A stretch of DNA of 64,000 bases from Pseudomonas sp. Au-Pse12 (GCF_021341665.1 NZ_JAJTTH010000013.1:62001-126000), one strand, 5' to 3'. Counted from the stretch's first letter, positions 34,678-43,860 are shown. Numbers and translations are program-made. Notes: generated from the letters alone by a model not told the origin.

Positions 34678-36045
34678 TCAGGTGTCTTGCCGGTTGCCGA
34701 TCAGATCGACCCGGCAACCGGGCTGTGCATCGTGCACTTGCAACGTCATGTCGTGCAGGCGGGCCACGGCTGAAACCATGCTCAAACCCAGGCCGTTGCC
34801 TGGCGTATGGCGGCTGGACTCGGAGCGATACAGGCGCCGGAAAACGGCTTCGCGCTCCGCCTCCGGTATGCCGGGGCCATGGTCGCGGATGCTCAGGGTG
34901 CAGTGGCTGGCGTCCGTCAGCACCCTGACCTCGACCTTGCTGTCATCGGGGGAAAACTTGATCGCGTTATCGATCAGGTTGCAGGTGGCATCGAAGAGCA
35001 ACTGCGGGTCCCCCAATACATGGCCGGCCCTGCTGCACGGGGTGAACTCCAGGGTCATGCCGCGCTCCTGCGCCAGTGGCTCAAACAGCTCGACGGCATC
35101 CGCGCCAATCCTGTTGAGGTCCACGGGCGTAAAATGACTGCGCCTGGCACTGCCTTCTATCTCCGAAATGCGCAACAGCGCCCGGAAGGTCTGCATCAAT
35201 CCCTTGGCGTCTTCAATCGCGGTATCGATGGCCAGGCAATATTCCTGTTGGCTCAGGTTGCGCCGCTGGGCTCGTTCCAGGCCGGCGATCAAGCGCGTCA
35301 GCGGCGTTCGCAGGTCGTGGGCAATGTCGTCGCAGACGCCCTTGACCTCGCTCATCAACCTTTCCAGGGCATCGAGCATGCCATTCACCACGCTGGCGAT
35401 ACGGTCGATATCGTCGTTGTTGCCACGGGTGGGCAAACGCCGGCTGAGGTCCCCCTCGACGATCTTCTTGATCGAGCGGCTGAGCAGGTCCAGGCGCCTG
35501 TGGGCCAATACACCGAGGGTGATGGCGCCCAATAGCCCAACCACCAGAAGCAGCGCTCCGCCTGAAACCAGGGCGTTGACCAGCAGCTCGTCGAACTCGC
35601 GAATGTCATGGATGTCCTGACCGACAAACAAGGTGCTGCCGTCGTCCAACCGGTGTGCCAGGAAGCGGATCGGGCGATCGTGGCCGTTGCTCTTGTCCCA
35701 CATGAACTCCGTGGGCCTGTCGTAGCCGCGCAAGGCCGGCAGTTGTTGTACCGGGCCGGTGATGGGGTTGCCGTCGGCGTCGAACAGCGCGTAGGGCAGC
35801 CGGCCCTGGGGATCCTGCTGGTTGTGCTGGAGGATTTCCTGGAGCCGCAGGGCCGGAGGTTGCGCCTGCTGCCGCTCGGCTTCACGGTGCAGCGCGGTAT
35901 CCACTTCGGCAATCAGGTAGCCGGTGGTCTGCCAGTAGATGTAGCCGAACAGGGCGAAGAACGAGCAACCAAACAGGGCGAGGAACAGCAACGCCGTTCG
36001 AAAGCTGATGGTGCGGGGGATTTCACTCAGCCGCACGCAGGACAT
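34678..36045 (-). CDS. Two-component sensor histidine kinase
   Basis: A 455-residue membrane kinase. Two membrane segments (about 14-36 and 155-180) flank a periplasmic sensor of some 120 residues. HAMP follows, then the H-box (DDIAHDLRTPLTRL), N-box (NLIDNAIKFSP), G1 (DHGPGIP) and G2 (GNGLGLS). The chosen ATG overlaps the response regulator gene by 23 bases, a usual coupling. It phosphorylates the OmpR-type regulator encoded upstream. The signal is unknown; no metal-binding motif is obvious in the sensor. Confidence 0.85.
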   Translation of the reverse strand: MSCVRLSEIPRTISFRTALLFLALFGCSFFALFGYIYWQTTGYLIAEVDTALHREAERQQAQPPALRLQEILQHNQQDPQGRLPYALFDADGNPITGPVQQLPALRGYDRPTEFMWDKSNGHDRPIRFLAHRLDDGSTLFVGQDIHDIREFDELLVNALVSGGALLLVVGLLGAITLGVLAHRRLDLLSRSIKKIVEGDLSRRLPTRGNNDDIDRIASVVNGMLDALERLMSEVKGVCDDIAHDLRTPLTRLIAGLERAQRRNLSQQEYCLAIDTAIEDAKGLMQTFRALLRISEIEGSARRSHFTPVDLNRIGADAVELFEPLAQERGMTLEFTPCSRAGHVLGDPQLLFDATCNLIDNAIKFSPDDSKVEVRVLTDASHCTLSIRDHGPGIPEAEREAVFRRLYRSESSRHTPGNGLGLSMVSAVARLHDMTLQVHDAQPGCRVDLIGNRQDT

Positions 36046-36715
36046 AACCGGACCCCCGAATGGTATGCAGCATCGGCGTGTCACTCTGGCCGTCGATCTT
36101 GTGCCGCAGGCGCCCGATATGCACATCGATCACATTGGTGCGTTCGTCATAGCTGTAGTTCCAGACGGCCTCGAACAGCATGGTGCGGGTGACGACCTGG
36201 CCGGCGTGCTGCGCCAGGTATTCCAGCAGTGCATATTCCCGGGGCAGCAGCTCGACCACTCTTTCGCCCCGGCGCACGCTGCGCCGCAGCAGGTCGATTT
36301 CCAGGTTGCCGATGCGCAGGCGGCTGTCGCGGCCGGCCGCCGCTGCCGGCGCTCGCCGACGGCTCAGGGCATCCAGGCGCGCGGTCAACTCGATGAACTC
36401 GAAGGGTTTGGTCAGGTAGTCGTCACCGCCGGCACGAAGACCTCGAACCCGTTCATCCAGGGCACTGAGTGCACTTAGGATCAGCACGGGAGTGGTGATG
36501 CCAGAGGCGCGCAATGCGGTCAACATCCCCAGGCCATCCAGGGCGCCGGGAAGCATGCGGTCGAGGACGATGATGTCGAAGGTCTGGCTGATGGCGGTTA
36601 CCAGGCCGTCACGGCCATTGTCCAGCAGCGTGACCTCGAAGCCATGATCGTGCAGTGCTGCTTCGATCTCCCGAGAGGTGACAGGATCATCTTCGATAAC
36701 CAGTACGTGAGTCAT
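36023..36715 (-). CDS. OmpR/PhoB-family response regulator
   Basis: A 230-residue protein with a receiver domain (acid pocket EDD, phospho-acceptor Asp in IIVLDRMLPG, conserved Lys in LTKPFEF) and a C-terminal winged helix (residues 135-228; VIDVHIGRLRHKI is the recognition region). It is first in the operon with its kinase and divergent from a second OmpR-type regulator at 36861. Confidence 0.88.
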   Translation of the reverse strand: MTHVLVIEDDPVTSREIEAALHDHGFEVTLLDNGRDGLVTAISQTFDIIVLDRMLPGALDGLGMLTALRASGITTPVLILSALSALDERVRGLRAGGDDYLTKPFEFIELTARLDALSRRRAPAAAAGRDSRLRIGNLEIDLLRRSVRRGERVVELLPREYALLEYLAQHAGQVVTRTMLFEAVWNYSYDERTNVIDVHIGRLRHKIDGQSDTPMLHTIRGSGYVLRAAE

Positions 36716-36860
36716 AGGCGTTGTTCAGGGTTCCGCACTTGAAATATGTGGCCGGCGCAGTTCTGGCTGGCTCGTTGGTGGCATAGTGTGCCCAGCCAAT
36801 TTTTACACCGGGCTACCGGCAAGATGAAAAAAAGTTTAGTTCAGTGCCTGCGAGGTCAAT

Positions 36861-37568
36861 GTGCGTATTTTGGTGGTTGAGGATGATGCGCGTAGTGCCG
36901 CCTACCTGTTGCGCGGGCTGAATGAGAGCGGGCATGTCGTTGATTGCGCCGAAGATGGCCGCGATGGACTGGCCATGGCGCTGGAGGGGATCTATGACGT
37001 GTTGATAGTCGACCGGTCGCTCTCCGGAATGGACGGCCTGGCGTTGGTCCGTGAGTTTCGCCGGAGCGATCCCGCCACCCCGATCCTGATGCTCAGCGCC
37101 CTGGCTTCGACCCGGCAGCGGGTCGAGGGGTTGCAGGCCGGCTGTGACGACTACCTGGGCAAACCCTACGCATTCATCGAGGTGCTGGCTCGGCTGGATG
37201 CCCTAGTCCGCACCCGCGATCAGCCGTCGGGCGCCCAGGGCCTGCTGAGCGTTGGCGATCTGGTTCTCGACTGCGCGACTCGCTCGCTCTCGCGCAAGGG
37301 GCGGAGCATTGCGCTGGCCCACCGGGAAACCTTGATCGTGGAAAAACTCATGCGTCATTGTGGCGAAGTCGTGACCCGCTCGATGTTGCTTGAGAGTGCC
37401 TGGGACTACGAGTTCGACCCCAATGACAATGTCATCGACAAGCACATCTACCGTCTGCGGCGCAAATTGGAGGAAGGCTTCGGGGCGCCGCTGATCATGA
37501 CCGTTCCGGGCGCCGGTTATTGCCTCGCTGAAGAAGGCGGGCAGCAGGAGCTCCCATCGAATGCCTAG
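36861..37568 (+). CDS. OmpR/PhoB-family response regulator without adjacent kinase
   Basis: A 235-residue regulator with an intact receiver (EDD, Asp in LIVDRSLSGMDG, Lys in YLGKPYAF) and a winged-helix output domain (VIDKHIYRLRRKLE). It starts at GTG with GAGG five bases upstream. It is divergent from the complete kinase/regulator pair, with 145 bases between them, but no kinase follows it. It may be served by the neighbouring kinase or by one elsewhere. Confidence 0.85.
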   Translation: MRILVVEDDARSAAYLLRGLNESGHVVDCAEDGRDGLAMALEGIYDVLIVDRSLSGMDGLALVREFRRSDPATPILMLSALASTRQRVEGLQAGCDDYLGKPYAFIEVLARLDALVRTRDQPSGAQGLLSVGDLVLDCATRSLSRKGRSIALAHRETLIVEKLMRHCGEVVTRSMLLESAWDYEFDPNDNVIDKHIYRLRRKLEEGFGAPLIMTVPGAGYCLAEEGGQQELPSNA

Positions 37569-37795
37569 GGGGGCTTCGCGGGGCTGTTGCCAAGTCGCAC
37601 TCGGGCTGTCGGGATACCCCGCAACCCAAGTCCAGGGCCTTGAGCCCTTGCAATACCCTGAGCCCCCACCGCCACACTGCGAGTAAGCGACTCTGTTGCT
37701 GCGTCCTTGCGACAGTGCTCCAGGCGGCTTGCATGACACTCAAAGCGCATGGCCAAGCGGCTGGCTGCCAATCATCTGCGGAGTAGCGCGGGCTC

Positions 37796-37999
37796 TCAGT
37801 TCGAGCGGGCGGCATCGCTGGAGGCCGCTTTCTGGTTGCTGGCCATGGCCGTTGCGTGTTCAGACTTCTGCTGGGTTGCCACTGCCGAGTCTCTCGCCGC
37901 TTCCATCCGCGCCATCACGGTATCGCCACCGCCTTCTGCCATCGCTGCTACAGAGGCACTCATCAGGGTCAGGATCAAAAGGGCTTTCAGGGTATTCAT
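37796..37999 (-). CDS. Small secreted protein, PtrA-like
   Basis: A 67-residue protein with a signal peptide (LKALLILTLMSASVAAMA) and a short mature region beginning EGGGDTVMARMEAARDSA, which recalls the small PtrA-like proteins that follow copper or stress-responsive two-component genes in Pseudomonas. GGAG precedes the ATG by seven bases. It converges with the lone response regulator gene. The family link is from memory and tentative; a role in the periplasm is likely. Confidence 0.65.
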   Translation of the reverse strand: MNTLKALLILTLMSASVAAMAEGGGDTVMARMEAARDSAVATQQKSEHATAMASNQKAASSDAARSN

Positions 38000-38289
38000 G
38001 TTCAGTCTCCAGGATTCTGCTTCAGCCATCGCAGTACTTGCTGGCTTGGGCTCATCCTAGAGCGGGTTGCATTTCACCCACTTCCCCGCCCAATGAACTT
38101 TTTGACAGGTCGGCGTATGCCACATCATCCAGGGCTCGGGCCGGTTGATGATGGTCCGCGCCGGGCCCTTCCCCGAGGTGCTGGCGATGCTGGCAAGGTG
38201 CCGAGCCTGCCTGGTAAATAAAGTATTCAGCGCTGCGTAAACTCATTACCTTGCACGAGACAGGGCGCTGACTTGGCCAGGAGAGGTTC

Positions 38290-39129
38290 GTGAGTATCAA
38301 AGACAATCCAGAAGACTATGAAGACCTCAAGCGCGCGGTGGCGTTGCTGGAGTCTCCTTCGCTCACTGCGCGGCTGTCCGGTTTGCTCGGCTCGCCGATT
38401 GAAAGCGCGGTGAAGGCCTTGCCGGCGGTGGTCTCGAAAAAGATCAATGGCGCGGTGGTGGCTGCGCTGCATACCTCCGCCGACGCGGCGCTGTGGAGCC
38501 TGGAAAACACCCCGAAAAGACAGGCCTCGACGCTCTTGCACAAAGTCTATGCCGCCACCTCCGGCGCGGTGGGCGGTGCTTTCGGGTTTGCCGCACTGTT
38601 CGTCGAGCTGCCCATTTCCACCACCATCATGATGCGCTCGGTGGCCGATGTGGCCCGTAGCGAAGGCTTCGACCTGGAGGACTTCGCCACCAAGCAGGCG
38701 TGCATCGAAGTGTTCGCCATGGGCGGCAACAGCCAGGCCGATGACGCCACCGAGACCGGCTATTACATCACCCGCAGCTTCACTACCCAGGCCATGCAGC
38801 AGTTGTCCAAGGAGCTGGCGGCCATCGCCGCGAGGCAAGGCGCCGGGGCGGCCGGCAGGTTGTCGCCGGGGCAGGTGGGCCAGTGGCTGGCGCTGCTGAT
38901 CGAGAAGGTCGCCAGCCGTTACGGCGTGACCATTTCCAGCAAGTTCGCAGCCCAGGCGGTGCCGGTGATCGGCGCCTTTACCGGCGCCACCATCAATGCG
39001 CTGTTCACCGATTTCTACCAGGACATGGCCCGCGGGCATTTCACCGTCAAGCGCCTGGAGCACAAGTACGGCTTTGAGCAGATCAAGGGCGAGTATGCGC
39101 AGATCCTGGGCAAGCGGCTGGCAGGCTAG
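38290..39129 (+). CDS. EcsC family protein
   Basis: A 279-residue protein of the EcsC superfamily. It has a glycine-rich hydrophobic stretch (TSGAVGGAFGFAALFVELP, about residues 95-113), a region around FATKQACIEVFAMGG, and a second amphipathic stretch near IGAFTGATINALFT. It starts at GTG with AGGAGAGG just upstream. The role of EcsC proteins is poorly known; they are probably membrane-associated. A GNAT gene follows 13 bases later. Confidence 0.82.
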   Translation: MSIKDNPEDYEDLKRAVALLESPSLTARLSGLLGSPIESAVKALPAVVSKKINGAVVAALHTSADAALWSLENTPKRQASTLLHKVYAATSGAVGGAFGFAALFVELPISTTIMMRSVADVARSEGFDLEDFATKQACIEVFAMGGNSQADDATETGYYITRSFTTQAMQQLSKELAAIAARQGAGAAGRLSPGQVGQWLALLIEKVASRYGVTISSKFAAQAVPVIGAFTGATINALFTDFYQDMARGHFTVKRLEHKYGFEQIKGEYAQILGKRLAG

Positions 39130-39142
39130 GGCGGGTGTCGAT

Positions 39143-39718
39143 ATGAGCGACTTTCCGGTTATGCGTACCTCACGCCTGATCCTCAGGGAACTGTGCCCGA
39201 CTGATGTTCCGGCGCTGTTCGCGATTCACAGCGATGCCGAGGCCATGCAGTGGTTCGGCACCGACCCCATCACGGATGACCGGCAGGCCGAGCAATTGCT
39301 GGCGCTGTTCGCCGGTTGGCGCAGCTTGCCCAACCCGGGCGTTCGCTGGGGCATCGAGCGCCAGTCCGACCCCGGCTTGCTGGGCACCTGTGGCCTGTTC
39401 AAATGGAACCGCCAGTGGCGCAGCTGCGCCGTCAGCTTCGAACTGGCGAAACCGGCACAAGGGCAGGGGCTGATGAGCGAGGCGCTGCGCGCCGTGGTGG
39501 GCTGGGGCTTCGAGCAGATGGCCCTGAACCGTATCGAGGCCCAGGTGCACCCGCAGAACCTGGCGAGCCTCAGGTTGCTGGAGCGGCTGGGGTTTGTCCG
39601 CGAAGGGCTTTCCCGGCAGGCGGGGTATTGGCTGGGAGCTCATCATGACCTGGTGCAGTACGGCTTGTTGAGGGCCGATTGGTCCAGCCCGGCGCCGCTC
39701 GCCGCGCGTCTTGTGTAA
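39143..39718 (+). CDS. GNAT acetyltransferase, RimJ/RimL type
   Basis: A 191-residue acetyltransferase. The N-terminal MRTSRLILREL is diagnostic of the RimJ/RimL branch. FELAKPAQGQGLMSEALRAV carries the acetyl-CoA motif, and the QNLASLRLLERLGF helix follows. It may acetylate a protein N-terminus or an antibiotic-like amine. It is probably cotranscribed with the EcsC gene, 13 bases upstream. Confidence 0.85.
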   Translation: MSDFPVMRTSRLILRELCPTDVPALFAIHSDAEAMQWFGTDPITDDRQAEQLLALFAGWRSLPNPGVRWGIERQSDPGLLGTCGLFKWNRQWRSCAVSFELAKPAQGQGLMSEALRAVVGWGFEQMALNRIEAQVHPQNLASLRLLERLGFVREGLSRQAGYWLGAHHDLVQYGLLRADWSSPAPLAARLV

Positions 39719-39754
39719 CCCCGTGGCGTGACAATCAAGCGGGTGCTGGCCGCT

Positions 39755-40189
39755 TCAGCGGTGGCCCGGCGTCGGCGCATTGCTGTCCTCGACGGGCTCC
39801 AGGTGGTGGTAGGAGGGAAAGACCTTCCTGTGGCTGATCTGCAAGCCTGTTGGTGGCGCGAGCCCGTGGGTTTTACTGGAGCCCCAGGTCCGACGTTCGC
39901 CGCAATAGGTATGCACCACCTCGGAGCTGTCCCAGAACAAGCGCTCCAGCAGGGCTTCGTATTCGGCCAGCCACGAATCTTCGAAGTCATAACTGCCTTT
40001 GGGGGCGCAGGCGAAGTGCAGCATATGCCCGTAGTAGCAATGTCCCCGGCTGTTGGGCAGCAGGCTGAAAAGCGCCCTGGTGATCTGCGCCCCGGTCACG
40101 GGCAGGCTGTGCAGGACCGCGCGATTGTGCGCTTCGGCGGCCGGTGAAGCGTCAAAACAGTGGATGTATCCATACAGGTTGCCGCTCAT
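39755..40189 (-). CDS. Uncharacterised protein paired with a cREC protein
   Basis: A 144-residue soluble protein starting at MSGNLYGYIHCFDASP, with AGGCAG nine bases upstream and its start only four bases after the cREC gene stop. It has many histidines and aromatics (SRGHCYYGHMLHFACAP, HTYCGERRTWG) and three cysteines, as in a small enzyme or metal site, but I recognise no family. The tight coupling suggests it works with the cREC-domain protein. Confidence 0.7.
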   Translation of the reverse strand: MSGNLYGYIHCFDASPAAEAHNRAVLHSLPVTGAQITRALFSLLPNSRGHCYYGHMLHFACAPKGSYDFEDSWLAEYEALLERLFWDSSEVVHTYCGERRTWGSSKTHGLAPPTGLQISHRKVFPSYHHLEPVEDSNAPTPGHR

Positions 40190-40193
40190 GGGG

Positions 40194-40523
40194 TCAGCTG
40201 CCTCTGTTGTCGGTGGGTTGGCGGCATCCGTTGTTGCGGGCCAGCCGATCGATCGCTTGCACGCCCGCGCGCATCTTTTCCACGGCGGAGGCATTGGCCG
40301 AATGGATATGAATCTGCGGTGGGCAGAACCCGTGCAACGCCACGGCTTCTTCGATCCACAGGATCACGTCGTAACCGGTGCCGCGCGGGTCATCTCCGAG
40401 GTCGTGGTCGAGGCTGATCTGTTCGACGCCACCGGCTTTGAGCAGCGCGATGACTTCGTCCGGCCAGTAGGTGCGAATCCAGCCGGGCGGGGTCTGGCGT
40501 TCGTCGTCGAGGTAGATTTTCAT
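40194..40523 (-). CDS. cREC domain protein (cyclic-phosphate processing receiver-like)
   Basis: A 109-residue receiver-like domain protein with MKIYLDDERQTPPGW at the N-terminus and ISLDHDLGDDPRGTGYDV in the middle, followed by PPQIHIHSANASA. This pattern is characteristic of the domain Pfam calls cyclic-phosphate processing receiver, which has been linked by comparative genomics to RNA-end or cyclic nucleotide processing. The acidic residues that bind magnesium in receivers are present. It is the first gene of a two-gene unit. Confidence 0.8.
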   Translation of the reverse strand: MKIYLDDERQTPPGWIRTYWPDEVIALLKAGGVEQISLDHDLGDDPRGTGYDVILWIEEAVALHGFCPPQIHIHSANASAVEKMRAGVQAIDRLARNNGCRQPTDNRGS

Positions 40524-40624
40524 GGGCCTGTTTACTCTTTCAGATGCAGTTCAAGCATCGGCGTCGTTCGCGATGACATGATCGCATCGGTCAACGCCTG
40601 GTCATTGCAGCCTGCGCCGGAGCG

Positions 40625-40873
40625 CTAGCAGGAGCGCGTCAGCGGGGCAGAATCCACGCTGTTGCAGCGGATCACCCAGTAAGCCCCCTGGGGGCAGAGC
40701 TCGCAGGACTGAATGACAAAACGCTCGGGCTTTCCATCGTTGATCATGCCGTCATGCATGGCGAGCACCAGGGCACAGGCTTGTTGGGCTGAAAGCATCG
40801 GTGGGGGCTTTACGCTGAGCGTCCGGATTAATTTTCGACCCGTTGTATAACCCGATAGTGCGCAATAAGCCAT
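40625..40873 (-). CDS. Small uncharacterised protein
   Basis: An 82-residue frame from ATG (MAYCALSGYTT). A later ATG (MLSAQQACALVLAMHDG, 40798) may be the true start and gives 57 residues. The C-terminal part has CELCPQG and a terminal Cys, so a small metal-binding or disulfide protein is possible. No ribosome site decides the start. The 100 bases on either side contain no other gene. Confidence 0.45.
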   Translation of the reverse strand: MAYCALSGYTTGRKLIRTLSVKPPPMLSAQQACALVLAMHDGMINDGKPERFVIQSCELCPQGAYWVIRCNSVDSAPLTRSC

Positions 40874-40986
40874 CACCACGCTCAAGGTTGCGCAGGATTT
40901 TTCCAGCAGTGGATTAGTCCGCCGCAGTTGTGTAGAAACGCTCCATTATTCAATCCGGCACCCGCTGCCAACCCAGGTGGAACCCG

Positions 40987-41775
40987 ATGCGGCCCAACGC
41001 CGAACTCCGATTGTTTGCACTGCCGGCATGTGCCGGTCTGGTCTATGCCGTGACCAAGGGCCTGATCAAGGGCTGGAATGGCACGCAGCTGTTTTCCGGG
41101 TTTCTGTTTGGCAGCGTGATTGCCATGGTCCTGGGCATTCCCCTGTTGCTGTGGATGGACCGGCGCTGGCCGCAAGCCAGGATGCGCTACCTGTGGCTCG
41201 GCCTGATCCTGAGTCTGGTCGCCACCTTGCTGGTGCGCACCTCGTGGACGCAGCTGCTGCTGTTGCCGCTGGCCGGCGGGTTGCTCCTGGGCGGTCTGTA
41301 CAGCCTGGTGATCCGTGTTATCGACCAGCTGCCGGTGCAGCTTCATGGACGGGCGCGACAAGGGTGGCGGGTTCTGGCCGTGCCGCTGTCAGGGGCGCTG
41401 ACCCTGGGCGGGGTGGCGGTGACGCTCTATCCGAAGGGCGTGGAAAGCCTGCCGGTTTTCTCGCTCGGGGCGTTGATCGGTGCGTGGATCTCGATGCTGG
41501 TCAGCTGGCCGATGCTGTGGCTGGTGGAACGCTTCCTCGCCACCGGCTGGCGCTATGTGATCGGTGGCGGGCTCAGTGGCCTGTTGATCTGGCTGCTGTC
41601 CGGGGCCCCGGGACTGTTCGCCGAGTCACTGAAGGGGGCCTCGGGGCTGGACTACTGGATCCCCTTGTTCAACCGTGGGATCTTTCCGTTCCTGCTGCTC
41701 GGGCTGCTAGCCGGGGTGCTGTTCTCGCTGCTCAACGGCATGGGCCCGCGGCGCCCCGTGGCCGCTGGCGAGTAA
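40987..41775 (+). CDS. Uncharacterised multi-pass membrane protein
   Basis: A 262-residue inner-membrane protein with about seven hydrophobic segments. AGGTGG lies before the ATG. No transporter signature or conserved charged motif is visible inside the membrane spans. It is followed 47 bases on by the DUF2442/DUF4375 gene, perhaps in one transcript. Confidence 0.7.
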   Translation: MRPNAELRLFALPACAGLVYAVTKGLIKGWNGTQLFSGFLFGSVIAMVLGIPLLLWMDRRWPQARMRYLWLGLILSLVATLLVRTSWTQLLLLPLAGGLLLGGLYSLVIRVIDQLPVQLHGRARQGWRVLAVPLSGALTLGGVAVTLYPKGVESLPVFSLGALIGAWISMLVSWPMLWLVERFLATGWRYVIGGGLSGLLIWLLSGAPGLFAESLKGASGLDYWIPLFNRGIFPFLLLGLLAGVLFSLLNGMGPRRPVAAGE

Positions 41776-41822
41776 TCCGCCGGCGCAGCGCCATTGACCC
41801 TCTTTATGCAAGGATCTGCTCG

Positions 41823-42452
41823 ATGAACCTCAGCCCCATCACCCATGTCAGCTTCGACGCCGAAATGCTCTGCCTCGGCTGGGCCGATGGCCTGCACCTG
41901 CGGCAGCCGTTGAGTCGCTACCGATTCCTGCAAGAGGCCACGCCCGAGCAGCGGGTGGACTTTCAGATCGAGCACCGAGGGCGTCGGGTGTCCTGGCCGC
42001 AGTTGGGAGAGTCGGGTGTCAGCGTCGAGGCCATCGATTGGATCTGGGAGCACCTGTGCAATGAGTCCATGGCGCGCTTGCAGGCCGTGGAGTGGCAGCT
42101 CGACCGGTTGCCGGCGGACGATCAAGCCATCGTCGCGCTCTGGCGCCTGGAGGCGGACGGTTACAACGGCGGCTTCCTGCAGTTCTTCTGCAATTGGGGC
42201 GAGCAGACCTGTAAGCTGGCGCTGGACACCCTGGCGGCCATCGGTGCGCGCAACACCCGCAGGCTGGTCAGCCGCCAGCGGCAGTTGCTCGGACCTCTTG
42301 AACATCACCCGCCACTGCAGCGGCTGTGGGACCTTCCGTCGCTGCTGAGCGACGAGCAGCATGAGTTGATCAGCGGCGAACTGGACGAGCAGCTGTGGTC
42401 GGCGATGGAGGAGGTGCCGGCGTTGGCGGTGAAGTATTTTTACCTTGGTTGA
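41823..42452 (+). CDS. DUF2442 and DMP19/DUF4375 fusion protein
   Basis: A 209-residue cytoplasmic protein. Residues of about 5-75 match the pattern of DUF2442 (ADGLHLRQPLSRYRFLQEA, then WPQLGESGVSVEAI). Residues of about 85-205 match the DMP19/DUF4375 type, with the hallmark EADGYNGGFLQFFCNWG. Each domain is usually found alone or next to toxin-immunity genes, so an immunity or inhibitor role is conceivable. No toxin gene is near. Confidence 0.7.
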   Translation: MNLSPITHVSFDAEMLCLGWADGLHLRQPLSRYRFLQEATPEQRVDFQIEHRGRRVSWPQLGESGVSVEAIDWIWEHLCNESMARLQAVEWQLDRLPADDQAIVALWRLEADGYNGGFLQFFCNWGEQTCKLALDTLAAIGARNTRRLVSRQRQLLGPLEHHPPLQRLWDLPSLLSDEQHELISGELDEQLWSAMEEVPALAVKYFYLG

Positions 42453-42509
42453 TGCTCGCTGCGCTGTGTTCTAATGCCGCGCCTCGTACCGGCAAATGGA
42501 CTTTATCCC

Positions 42510-42956
42510 GTGTCTGAACCCCGTATTCGCGCGCTCGCGCTGTGTGTCTTCCACCACCAGGGCAAGATCCTGGTCAATCAGTTCGTTGATGCCGACACGC
42601 AACAGACGCTGTTCCGGCCGCTGGGCGGCGGTATCGATTTCGGTGAGCACAGTGCCCGGGCGATTGTCCGGGAGGTGCAGGAGGAACTGGGGCAGTCGAT
42701 CAACAACCTGCGCCTGATCGGCACCCTGGAAAGCCTGTTCAGGTTCGCCGGCAAACCCGGCCATGAAATCGTCCAGGTCTACGACGCGCGCTTCGATGAC
42801 CCGAGCGTCTACCAGCGCACCCACCTCGATGCCCGGGAAAGCGACGGCGCGCCGTTCGTTGCGTGCTGGCATGGCAGCGCCAGTTTTACCGAGCACACGC
42901 CGCTGGTTCCCGCGGGCCTGGGCGAGCTGCTGAAGCAGGCCGGCTTGCTCGACTGA
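42510..42956 (+). CDS. NUDIX hydrolase
   Basis: A 148-residue NUDIX protein with an intact Nudix box (GGGIDFGEHS then REVQEELGQ), which binds magnesium and hydrolyses nucleoside diphosphates linked to another group. I chose the GTG at 42510 (SEPRIRALALCVF) because upstream residues are not family-like; the ribosome site is weak. The substrate is not determinable. It is a single gene. Confidence 0.85.
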   Translation: MSEPRIRALALCVFHHQGKILVNQFVDADTQQTLFRPLGGGIDFGEHSARAIVREVQEELGQSINNLRLIGTLESLFRFAGKPGHEIVQVYDARFDDPSVYQRTHLDARESDGAPFVACWHGSASFTEHTPLVPAGLGELLKQAGLLD

Positions 42957-43164
42957 GCGGGCCACGGCCGCGACGGGTTGCAGGTCTGGCTGCAACCATG
43001 CTCGACGAAACACCTCGCAACGCATCCCGTGGCTGATCGGCCGCGGCCTATGTCATTCGGCAGATGTGCGCTTGTACCCGCTTCTCGATACTCGAGCCTC
43101 CCTGGCACAGCCCGCCGTGGTCACGGCTGGCGGGTTGGCCGTTGTTCGAGTAGTGGAGTGATGC

Positions 43165-43860
43165 ATGCGTAAATTGACCCTTCTGAGTAGCAGCCTGCTG
43201 CTGTCGACCCTGGCTGTCTCCACGGCCCAGGCTTTCGAAGCCGGCGACATCATCGTCCGTGCCGGCGCGGTGACGGTGGACCCGCGAGAACGCAGTTCCG
43301 CCGTCAAGGTCGATCGCGGCGCCCTGGCCGGCACCAGTCTGGGCGGCAAGGCGAGCCTGGGCAGCGATACCCAATTGGGCCTGAACTTCGCCTACATGCT
43401 GACCAACCATCTGGCGGTGGAACTGCTGGCGGCGACTCCCTTTGAACACAGCGTGAGCCTCAGCGGCACCGCCGGCGGTATCGCCGATGGCAAGCTCGGT
43501 TCCCTCAAGCACCTGCCACCGACCCTGAGCCTGCTGTACTACCCGATGCACAGCAAATCGGCGTTCCAGCCCTATGTGGGGGCGGGGCTCAACTACACCT
43601 GGATCTACGATGAAAAGGTCGGCAGCCGGGCCTCCGCCGCCGGTTTCGACCACCTGCGCGCCGGCAACTCCTGGGGCTGGGCGGCACAGGTGGGCATGGA
43701 CTACATGCTCACCGAGCGGCTGATGCTCAACGCGCAGCTGCGCTACATCGACATTGATACCGATGCCTATGTGAACAATAGCCAGCTCGGGGTTCGCTCC
43801 AAGGTGACTGTGGATGTCGACCCGTTCGTGTACATGGTGGGGTTGGGTTACCGGTTCTAG
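43165..43860 (+). CDS. ompW: OmpW-family outer-membrane protein
   Basis: A 231-residue protein with a signal peptide (cleavage after AQA) and an eight-stranded barrel ending in aromatic YRF. The GDIIVRAGAVTVDPRE start of the mature protein and LPPTLSLLYYPM and YVGAGLNYTW are OmpW landmarks. It forms a narrow hydrophobic channel in the outer membrane. GGAG precedes the ATG. It stands alone. Confidence 0.9.
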   Translation: MRKLTLLSSSLLLSTLAVSTAQAFEAGDIIVRAGAVTVDPRERSSAVKVDRGALAGTSLGGKASLGSDTQLGLNFAYMLTNHLAVELLAATPFEHSVSLSGTAGGIADGKLGSLKHLPPTLSLLYYPMHSKSAFQPYVGAGLNYTWIYDEKVGSRASAAGFDHLRAGNSWGWAAQVGMDYMLTERLMLNAQLRYIDIDTDAYVNNSQLGVRSKVTVDVDPFVYMVGLGYRF

